A stretch of 64,000 nt of DNA from NCBI GenBank assembly GCA_030159075.1, contig BROG01000910.1, forward strand, positions 62,001 to 126,000. The letters are read 5' to 3'. The translations under genes were made by a program, and so were the position numbers. Position 1 is the first letter of the stretch; each line of letters starts with the position of its first letter. Below the pieces are notes generated by a model. That model was given only the letters and a program-made list of their open reading frames with translations. It was not told the DNA's origin and did not search any database. Positions 33,701 through 44,725 of the stretch are shown piece after piece. The stretch comes from Atrina japonica (Eukaryota; Mollusca; Bivalvia; Pterioida; Pinnidae).

Positions 33701-36044
33701 AAGTATGTTTTTAGTTCTTTTTCTTATGAAAACAGAAAAAAAAACGGAATTCACCAAAACTGAAAACAGAAATGAAGCAAATCTGAAATGGAAAATCACG
33801 AGCCCTATGGACTTACATTGTTAAAATACAAATTAATTAATGGTAGATTAGCTACCAAACCTTTATAGTAAAATCAAAGGCAATCATAATATAGCAACAG
33901 AATTGGAAAATACAATATACCCACTTGACTGAAAATTTGTGGGTAAAAATACCCACTTGATTTGGAAATGATGGGTATTATACCCATGTGCTCAGAAAGT
34001 TATCTGGAGCACTGTTAAACTGTTTTGGAATTTTAGATTTTTAGATTTTCATTTTGACCAAAATTCTAAAATATCAAATACAGTGGAATCTATTTATTTC
34101 GAAATCGGATGAGTTAAAATTCAGGTTATATCAAAGTTGAACAACCAGTGCTGATTTTAATGGATAGATAAATAAAGGTTAATTAAATTTCAGTTATCTC
34201 GAATTCTGCATATCTCGAAGGAATAAGGGCGGTCCCATGGATTTCAAGACAATATTCTACTGTATCTAAAACCATTTTGAAATTTTGGATTTTTAGATTT
34301 TTTACCAATAACCTAAAATATCAAATATCCAAAATTATTTTAAATATTTGACTTTTTGGATTTTTAGAATTTTAGATTGCAGATGTTCATTGTTCCAAAA
34401 ACTTAAAACAGTGAAGTAAGCACTCGAGTGACCATGATCTGCGAACCGAAAGTAGACTTTCATGTGGTTCCCGGTCGACAAAACACAAAAAAAAAATCAC
34501 GTGTATAAGGAAAATCAGCTGATATGTTATACCAGCAATTGGGAAATTTGATGTAAAATGCGGGGAAAATAGTTTGCACACATGTAAATCTGAATGTGAT
34601 GTGATCTCTTTAAATGCATTCCACATAAGAGTGACCTCATAGGTTTGTGTTTCCAGTGGTATATATTATCACGGACACAGTACCTCCGGCTCAATCTGCA
34701 CCTTAGCACCAGTGATAAAGGTCAAGGTACATTGTATATAGCATAAAATGTGACTACATGTACGATGGAAACATGTTATGAAAGACCACCCCATCTGCCA
34801 CTTGAATGTGGTCTTGCAAAAAATGTGGTCTCTCAAGAGATATTATCTAAAAGATTATTGAACCAAAGTGGTTTTGAGAATGCAGGGCTGTACATAAAGG
34901 ATTTTGTTTTCACTTGCCCCACAAGTAATAACCAAGTGAATAAATTAATTTCACTGGTCAAAGAAAATTTTTTACTGGTCTGTATATATACACATTTGAA
35001 ATGAAATGGAAAATTACAGGTCATTTGGACCAGTTATCAGATAGATTTCACCGGACTTTTGTAAAATTTACTAGTTTTTCTGATAAGACCGGTGAATTTA
35101 AGAAACTCTGAATGACCAAAAGTAACTTGTCCACCAAATCCACTTGTCCGTAATTTACAGAGAAAATATTCATAGGCGACATAGGATAAAAGAATATATA
35201 TATTTTTAGTAAAAAAGTTTTAAAAGTAAAAAAAAAAAAAAAATTTGGCCTATTGAATAAGAGAATATTCATCAGACAACAACAAAATAAAAACAACAAC
35301 AATGATAGATATGTTACCACAAACTATAAACAAGACCAAAAAAAATGTGTACAGATACATGTATGATAATGTCTAGAACTTGTCACTTTTCAAATTACAC
35401 TGTTAAAGTGAAAATACATAAAACCTTATACATGTAGTTATAGTTGGAAGTTTGATCCTGGACAGTTGATTGACTGCAGAATGTTTTGAAAATGCTCTCA
35501 AATTTAAATTTGTCTTGGACAAGTGCATAGGAAGATTTCCTTGTCCAAGTCGATTTTCACCTAGACATGGATAATGGGACAAACATTAATGTTTAGCCCT
35601 GGAATGTGGTCTCCCAAAATAAGTGGTCTTTTATGGCAGTGGTCTCCCGAGACAAGTGGTCTTTTACAACAGTGGTCTCCCGAGACAAGTGGTCTTTTAC
35701 AACAGTAGTCTCTCAAGACAGGTGGTCTTTTACGACAATGGTCTCTCAAGACAGGTAATCTTTTATTATGGTGGTCTTTTACGACAGTGGTCTCCCAAGA
35801 CAGGTGGTCTTTTACGACAATGGTCTCTCAAGACAGGTGATCTTTTATGACGGTGGTCTTTTATGACAGTGGTCTCCCAAGACAATTGGTCTTTTACGAA
35901 AGTGGTCTCTCAAGACAAGTGGTCTTTAACAACAGTGGTTTCTCTAGACAGGTTTCACAGTGCTGTGATACACAATTATTTGTTGTTACCATATTATTAA
36001 AAGATAATTTCAGTATTAATTATTTTCTTTTTGTATTTACTAGG
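30770..36044. other. Divergent intergenic region between ANKMY2 and NKTR
   Basis: About 5.3 kb separate the two start codons. It must hold the ANKMY2 promoter and the NKTR promoter with at least one untranslated NKTR exon, but I see no TATA box or exon boundary convincing enough to place. It is AT-rich and lacks the SINEs seen elsewhere. It holds diverged 'ttttagattttta' runs (32150-32220, 34010-34380), a fragment of the TIR element family (34776-34890), and the 33-bp array at 35600-35962. No coding potential is seen. Confidence 0.6.
35600..35962. repeat. 33-bp tandem array next to NKTR exon 1
   Basis: About ten units of the type GTGGTCTCCCGAGACAAGTG followed by GTCTTTTACAACA. Because 33 is a multiple of three and units lack stops, it looks like an open frame on both strands with an 11-residue period. 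Its right end reads AGACAGGTTTCACAGTG, like the ends of the TIR elements at 37939 and 62613, so it is probably an internally amplified, left-damaged copy of that family. It stops about 80 bp before the first coding exon. Confidence 0.85.
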
Positions 36045-36747
36045 ATGACGGTCACTGGAGGATACAGACAAAGATGCTTTATAGATGTTGACATTGGTGG
36101 CCAGCAAGGTTAGGGTTCTGTATCTTTTATCTGAGTCTTTTGAGATCTGTGATTATGAGACACAGCCATATATTCAGTTTTCATTTGGTATAAATATTGA
36201 TTATATCAACTTCAAATTCAAGTTTTAGTACAATTAATTCATTATTCAAAATTTCCCAATTTTTTTAAAAATTAAAATGCACATTTTTCCCTCCAATAGA
36301 TTGTGGTGGAGTAGTTTTTATAAGAAGCCAACAAAATCACTGACATCAAAGTTTAATCAATGAATTAATAAACTGTCAAACATAACAATCTTTTTTTTTT
36401 CTTTGTAGCTGGCCGCCTCGTGTTTGAACTCTATTCTGATGTCTGCCCTAAAACCTGTGATAACTTTAGAGCTTTGTGTACAGGTGAGATTGATTCGTCT
36501 GCCAATTTAGATGATGGGGAAAATTTAGATGTCGGGGAAAATTTTATATCGTCCTGTAGGGTGAGAAATATCCTTTCCAGAAGTCTCGGAACTACTGATT
36601 TAACATATTTTTGTCAACTACTTGTAAACAAAGATGGATGCAGTCCCTCTGCTGTTTCAACATGAGAGAAAAATGGTCAAACACTACTTTGAGGGAGGTA
36701 TTGCAAAATCTCAATCCTGGTACACAAGATTTTTTGTCTGTGCCTCA

Positions 36748-36780
<33 letters not shown>

Positions 36781-39700
36781 ATCAAATTGATATTTCACCA
36801 TCCCTCCCTCAAAGTTGTGTTATATTGTAAAATCGTGACTTATCAGGAGGTCTGTGTTTTTCCACTGTTTCCCATATTTGTATACTGTCTCCCAAACCTT
36901 CTGACACTTAAAACTTTGGTATCTGTGATTTTTCTGAGGTAAAGTAAGTAACTTCGTTTCGTTACAGTCCAAAACAGAGTGGCAGATAGCTTAATAATTG
37001 CAGTTTTAAATTCAGATACTTTCTTGAATATACTATAGTGAATACTAAAACCCATCTCTTCGGACCTTGAAAAACAATTTAAAAACACATATTCCTGGTA
37101 CAAGATTTGCCCAGTTTGACTATGTTTGGTTTATTGTTTGTTTGTTTATTGTTGTTTAACGTCCCACTCAAGAATATTTCACTCATATGGAGAGGTCACC
37201 AAATGCCGGTGAAGGGCTTCAAATTTTGGCCTATGCTCGGCACTTACGGCCATTGAGCAGTGAGGGTTCTTTAAGTGCCAACACCTACTGTGACCACGGG
37301 TTTTTACTGTCTCATCCGACAGACAGGAAACCAACCTGCCGCCGGCTGGACTCGAACTCACCACCTCACGATCAAGAGTCGAACGCGCTACCGACTGAGC
37401 CAGGCCAGCTCTGTTTGGTTTAAGAATGACCTCATTCAGCAAGGGTTGACACCTAGCTCACATACCTCAGTCAACATGGGTTACAAGCTCAGTCTATTGG
37501 TTGGGGGAAAATGTATGTTTAGGTGTATTTTCTGGATTACAGCTTTCCAATCCTTGCTTGGAATGCATTTGAACTTTAATATATTATTAGTCATGACATT
37601 GACCTTGAGTCATTGCTTCATGGGTCAAGGTCACAGGGCACAAATAGACAGAGCAATATGATTTAAAATAGTGTTGTGTGGAGACAAATGGTTTTTTTTT
37701 TTCAAAGGAAACATCTTGTCACATTTTGTAACAGTGGTTACTTAATTTTGGTAGTCTTTTTACAGAACAGTGGAACCTGTCTTGACAGACACTCTTTCCT
37801 GGCACTGAAGTGTGGTCTTGTAAGACAGATGGTCTTTTTAAAAAAAGGTTTATCTAAGAAATTATTTAAACTCAGTGGTTTTAAGAATGTTGTGTCAGAA
37901 GACGGCTGGTGGATCAAAAGAGGTTTCATCAAAAAGAATACAGTGAAACCTGTATATATAAAGACCCCTATAGGAACACAACAAAACCGGTCTTTATAGG
38001 GAGGTGGTCTTTATATAGAGGTTATATTTGTACACAAATGGTACTGTTAGGGACAGCAACAAACAGTCTTTTTGACCAGGGGGTCTTTATACACAGATGG
38101 TCGGTAAAGCAGGTTTTACTGTATTGAAACTAAATGTGTTTTTTTTTTCAGAAGTAGCATCACAAAACTGATTCCATTGTATTTCCTTATTAAAACAAAC
38201 AAAAGTATCCTTGATACAAGTTATTATCCAAAAGGTGAAAACTAGTGCTTATATTTATTGACAATTTATTTACTGAAACAAACAATCTTGATGATTTTCT
38301 TTTTTTAAGTTGTATTCATTCTATTTAAGTTCTCAATAAGACACAATTATGATATTTTCCCTGCGTTTTCAGGAGAAAAGGGTATAGGTCAGAAATCTGA
38401 ACTACCCCTCCATTACAAGGGTGCCCCTTTCCATCGAGTCGTCAAAGATTTCATGATCCAGGGAGGCGATTTTACCAAAGGTATGTGTCACTGTTAGTGT
38501 AACCTGTTTAATAAATGATATCTTCAATACTGTTTACCTGGACATTTTTGCTCACTTCAATTTTTTTCGCTGTTTTCGCCCTTATATGAGAGGGCAAATT
38601 TTAAATGGAAGCAGAATTTTCAAGTTACAGTGACATACTGGTCATCCATGAGACTGGTGATTTAAGGTAAATTTAAGATGGGGCAAGATTGTTTTCTGGC
38701 GAACAGGGGAGAAAATAACTCGAGGCGAAAATTTCTATGTGTACAGAATGTCATACCCTACCCATCAGTTTCAGAGATTATCTGGGGATAGAACATTTGA
38801 CTAGCAAGTGAAATGCTGGGATCTCCATGACCTGTTTCATGATGGCACTGCACCATTGTAAATATGTCTGCATGATCATTAAAATTCCAATCCAAATTCC
38901 AATAAAATCAAAATGACACTTTTTTTTCTGGGTATGGGAAAGCGGGTGAGTGGGTTAAAAGTTTGCTCCATGGTTAAATTTTCATCCATGGAGTTTCCTA
39001 GGAAGGTCACATGTTCAATTTCTGGTACCCAAATTTTGGAAAATTATGGACGTTACTCTTCTTCCACCAAGCTCTCAACATCAAAAATGAAATTCGCAAG
39101 TTTTAAGTGAGACATATAAACCAAGTTCCCAATGTCAGAACAGACCTGGCTGTTTAGATAGCCCAGGTAAGTCCCTGTGGATGGGAAGACTTATTGAAGT
39201 CAAGTCAATTGAGGGATGTAAAATATTTTTGTATTTGGTGAGCCTTGTCATTTTTCATTGCTCATATTATTTTTTAGGTAAAATGTGTTATTTTTTCCTG
39301 ATCATTTGGTGAGCTGGTTCAAATCTAATCTGTTCATATTTTTTTTTGCAGTTTATTTAAAAAAGAAATTTTTTTCAAATTACAGGTGATGGAACAGGGG
39401 GAGAGTCTATTTATGGAGGGGTATTCCCCGGTAAGTTTTTCCCTACAGTTTATTTTTGTTATCACTATGTTTCAGTGGAAGACATATGGTGGCCACTAGC
39501 AGTCTTACTTGGTCTTTTATCATTTATAATATACCGCCTGTTGTGAAATGTGTGTTCACATATCACTTCTCAAAAAACTCTCGGCAAATTGATAAAAAAA
39601 CACAAACATGCATTAATACAGTTTTAAAATTTTTTTATTTTTAATGTTTTACGCTTGAAATGAAATACAATCTGGTAGATAAAGATTCAGTTGTTAAGCC

Positions 39701-41021
39701 TGCCTCCTTCATATGACATGTTTACGTACTGCGACAGTACTCACTGCGCAACTGTCATTTGTTTACAGACGAGAAAATGGCGGATAGAGGAAAGCCAGCA
39801 TGTGGTCAAAAACTGATTCTGCGAGAAAGAGGAATATAAAGTGTGTTTAGATGAATTATAACAAGTCCAGTATGAATTGTTATTATTAGAATTTTATGTG
39901 AATTTTTTAAGATTGTGTAAAAGAAAGGAGGGGGTGGGGGGGGTTGTGATTTGTTCACATGGTCCGCTTGCTCTTGGAAACCAGTGAAGGAAACTTGACA
40001 AAACTTTACAGGAAGCAAGTATTCACAGCCCTCTACCATATTTGGCCAGATCAACCCAAATATTCTTCTTGGTCTGATTTCCACATTTGTAGCTGGTTTT
40101 CAGATGAGCAGATTAGGCCCACTTGTGCCTCTTGTCCTGAATAAACCTCTATAAATGCCACTCATCTATAATCCCTGCTTTTACCTGTTCCTTTGAGTGG
40201 CATTCATAGACAAATTTGACTATTTCCTATACAGACTTGGTCTCTTGTAATAATATTTTCTCTATTCTCACCATTATCCTATTTATGTTACAGATGAGAA
40301 CTTCGTCCTTAAACATGACAAGCCATATCTACTCTCAATGGCCAACAGGGGCCCTAATACTAATGGGTCCCAGTTTTTCATGTAAGTATACCAAAGGAGA
40401 GTGTTCACTGTTCAGTTGTCAGTACACATACACCATTATTCTGCATATTACACATGATGTAGCCTGCATTAAAATGTCCCAATGTTGATTGGTGAAAAAG
40501 GGTTAAGCTGATATCTATGAGGCATTTTGGCTCACCTCTGCAAAGTTTAGGATGGGAACGGGGGCTTGTGCTATGGTGTTAGCGTTCTGTTAACTCATCC
40601 ACCCTTAAAGAAACATTTGGACTGATCTGTCATTGATTTATAGAAGAGTCCATTGTTTTACAGGAGTTGATGAGTTAAGCTGATTGGTTGTGGTCAGGTT
40701 CTCTTGTTTCTCTTGCTCTTACATTACATTTGCATTTGAGCACATGCCATACATCAGCTGAAAAGGTTTTTGAGTTCAAATCCTGATCAGACCAGTGATG
40801 TACAATTTGAGAGACCGTTTCCTTCTCAGGTGCACAACATAGGAATTGAAAGTCACACTTCTTTGTGATGAGGCTCAAAACCGAGGCCATGTATAGTGGC
40901 AGACTATGCGTGTCAAGAAACCATCATTGCCCTCTCATCAGGTCTGTTGCATGGGGGAGCGCAGAGAGGAAAACTCTGTCATATAGTATTCATAGTCATG
41001 AATATACAATTTTTTTCGTAT

Positions 41022-41092
<71 letters not shown>

Positions 41093-44000
41093 CATACATA
41101 CATATATATATATATATACATACATACATATATCTTATATCTCATATCTTCATATATGGGAACCATCTAGATAAGTGGGACAAGCATCTTAATTTGTTTA
41201 CATGTACTTAAAATTTTTATGCAATTATTGTGCCTTTTCTTCTGTGTTAGATTTTTTTCAGTTTTGAAGTTGCCACAATCTTTTTTTTTTTTGTACATTG
41301 TAACCTGTTATGTGAGACCACATTCTGAAAAAAAATTTCTATTGAGACCACATCTTGTAGCACCACATTTCAGTGCGAGAAGAGATACTTTGGAATCAGA
41401 AAATTTCATGGCGTTAAAAATTTTCTTGATTTGAAAATAAAACATTCGTTGACATAATATTTTGTTGCCAAAAAAAAAAAACCTCTTTGTAAATTAATAC
41501 TGTATTTACTATTAATAATGTCCCTATAATGCCCCTATTTCAAATTCTCTCATGGTATGAATTTCATTGATAAATGAAAACAAAAACGAAAGGAATGAAA
41601 TTAAAACCACAACGAAATTTTCAGATTCTACAGTAATCTTTAAAGACTGGCGTAATAATAGGTCAAATACGGTAAGAGAAGTATTTTGTTATTTTGAATA
41701 TTTCATGCTGAGAAAAAACTCGACACAGAAAATTTTCAGGAAGAAGACGTTGATGGAAACAAATGATATGATAATTCTAATTTTTTTTTTCTTCATATTT
41801 TCAGAGTTTTACAAATATCCATAACACTATGGATGTAGTTTTTATTGAACATTAAAAATAAAAAAAATAAAAAAACTGGCATTGTATAATATAATTATGA
41901 GTCAATTTTTATTGTGTTATTTTAATGTTAAGTTCAAAATCTAATGTAAAAAAGTTATTCAGGTCAAAAATATAATTAAATTTGTTTGCCCTTCCCCGAC
42001 CAATTTCCAAAAAGTCACCCCAACAGAAAAAAAAAATCATATTAGAAAATGTAAAACAAATATTTTTTGGAATATTTTTCCAGTGGTGTATTTTACAGTC
42101 ACCTGTATCAAAAGAATATGAATCATTGGTAAAATACCTGTCAACTGAAAGATAGAATATGTTTGACATTTGCATGATTTAGATAGAAGAACCATTGCTA
42201 CCTACCTAGCCAGTCACAAAATGGTGGGTCAGAGAAGGGCAGACAGACATATTTTTAAGCTTGGCCTCATACAAACAGTTGTAAAAGGCATGTTCGAATG
42301 GTTAACTTGAATATTGTACAGTGCTCTTTATTTGATCGTGGTATATTGATGCTATTGTCATATTTATATTACGAACAGAAAATGGAAACAACAAACCACA
42401 GTTATCACAGGTAACAGTATCACAGTATACCAGAAAAATAACAAACAAACAAAATGTAAAAAAAAAAAAAAATGGAAAATGATGTTTACGCAGATTTTTT
42501 GCATAGTGTTTTGATATCTGATAAGTTGATTAAATCTGCATAGAAAGTACAGGTACTTGTACACGTCATAGAAATTGATTTCTTATATTCAGTCATTTGT
42601 AATGTCAATGTGGTAGTTGATTATATTCATATTGAGGTCTTGTATTTGCATATTTCTCTTGCCACGTTTCGTAGACGAGTGTAAATGTTAATTGACATTA
42701 TGATAAGAATGAAGAGAGGCATTTAATTCCCCTGCTGTTCAAGCTAATTAATTTGAAGATGAGTTTGGATTGATTAATAATTGTTCTAGCTATCATGTTG
42801 CACTTGTTGCTCAGCTTATATATAAAACGGAAATAATTCCATGTAAAATGAGTAAAATTGATGATATCAGTTTGTAGAGAAGTCTCAGGCAAGAGAACTT
42901 TGTGTGAGCCATGTTTCACTGTCAAACATGTATTTCTTTTCTCTTTCATGATGCTGCTTCCCCACCTCGCAGAACCACACAGCCTGCACCACATTTAGAT
43001 GGGTAAGATAATTGTGAAATGAAGACAAGACTGAAATTATATAAAACAAGGGCGCAATCTTTTATTTATTTATGTTTTTTAGTGCCCTACCAGAAAACCT
43101 GGTTAGACTACCGTATACCTGCAAATTTTCACTTCAGTTTAATTTTCACCATTTCCGCTTGAGATGAGAGGGCAATATAATAACGATGGCGATTTTATAA
43201 CGAGGGCAAAACTTTCAAGCCAAGTAATTGAAGCATGGGCATTCATGACATCCATGTGACCATGGTGGTTTAGGGTGACTTTAAGGCGGGGTGAATATGT
43301 TTCCGACCCAGTCCTAAAAGGGTAAAAATTATCACATATACACAGCAGAGATTTTGTCTGTATCTGTCATTCTATTCAATCAAGCCTTTTGATTTTAAAA
43401 AGTTTTGATTGGAACCCATGCTGGAGTAAGGAGAGGGATTTAATGGTTTAAGATGTTATTCTTGGCTCCTGAGGCCCAACATGCCCGTGAAAACGTTGAT
43501 GTTTATTCAGTTGACAGTACTTGTGGAAGACCAAAGGTCTCTTCCCAGATACATTGTAACCGGGTCACTTCCTCCATCATCATCATCAACTGGCTGCCAC
43601 TATTTAACTGAAAAATTGTTGAGTGTGGTGTAAGACGCTTTTCGAAAGTAAAAAATGCAGTTGTCTGTGGAGTACAACCAGCTACACAGGCCAATACATA
43701 GATGAAATAGAATGGACAGATGTACATACTGTTTTATTTTTTTCAATAAAATGGATCATCTGGACTACCCATTTTCCAGACTTTTTATGCCCCCGGCCTG
43801 AAAGGTCTGCCGGGGGCAGCTAGCGTTTGGATCGTCCATTTGTAGGTCTGTCTGTCAGTCTGTGCGTAATTCCATCCCGCTTACACATAAAGTGAATATT
43901 TCAAGTTTGGAATTTCATACAGTAACCAGACTTAGACTGTAAGTTCATCTAAGGGTTGCTCACACTTCACTGACATCACATGCCCTTGGTGTGGGGTGGG

Positions 44001-44725
44001 GTCAAAATGTAGGACATTGAAAACATTTGTTGGGACCAGGGGCATTTGTGTTTCACAAATACATCTTGTTGCAGGGGTCAAATTTAGCAATTGTGTCTCA
44101 CTAGTCACTTAGACTAGTTGGGAAGAAAGTTTACTAGTCCTACGACAAATTCAGTAGTCCCAAAGGTGTACAATGAATTAAAAAATTAGCCCATATTTAC
44201 TGAAATAGTACTATTTTGTGTTGTAATACTGTCAAAACAAGTCAAAACAACTATTATTATCTTTTGAGTTAAGAAAAAAGTTAAGGAGCAGATAAATTGA
44301 TATTCAATGTACATTATAAACTTTCATTAATCATTGCTCATATTTATACTACAATGTTTACACAGATTTTGTACTAGTTAACTGAACTAGTGGAAGAACA
44401 ACCTTGACTAGTTCGCTGCAAGTTCGCTAAGTTACTAGTCTCGGACTGGCGGACTAGTGCTAATTTCGAACCCTGTGTTGTGTTTCTACCACTCTGTTGG
44501 AATAATCAGTGTTTAACTTAATTTCTTCATATATCTATTTCATGATTAAATGTGATCATTTTCTTTGTTCTTCTTACAGCAAACACACTGTTTTTGGCCA
44601 TGTCATATACGGCCAAGATATCATAAAAACAATAGAAAACGGTGAAGTCGACGGCAAAAGTCGACCTACGGCGGATGTCAAAGTAGCTAATTGTGGTGAA
44701 CTGGTGTTGCAAATGAAATCAAAAC
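36045..44725 (+). CDS. NKTR: NKTR exons 1-7: cyclophilin (peptidyl-prolyl isomerase) domain
   Basis: Seven exons encode residues 1-185. Starting with [20 protein letters not shown], the domain has the canonical blocks [42 protein letters not shown] and [13 protein letters not shown]. Residues matching the cyclophilin A active site are R68, F73, M74, Q76, A114, F126, L135 and H139. The position of the cyclophilin A tryptophan (W121) is histidine (H134), as in vertebrate NKTR and PPIG; this swap is associated with weaker cyclosporin binding. The insert [13 protein letters not shown] is the longer loop of large cyclophilins. The ATG is chosen because it is one base after the acceptor and the first in frame. 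Confidence 0.95.

Larger units (their letters stand above)
36484..38372. other. NKTR intron 2
   Basis: 1.9 kb containing the poly(T) run, a reversed family A SINE and two joined TIR elements, each listed separately. The frames at 36634, 37275 and 37676 all overlap these elements or low-complexity DNA. Confidence 0.7.

Noticed and set aside
35561..36113. Repeat-rich frames on both strands (11-residue period)
   Set aside because: Product of the 33-bp tandem array. Only the last 64 bases (36045-36108) are coding, as NKTR exon 1.
40865..41174. Tyr/Ile-rich frames around 41 kb
   Set aside because: (AT)n and (CATA)n microsatellite read in frame.
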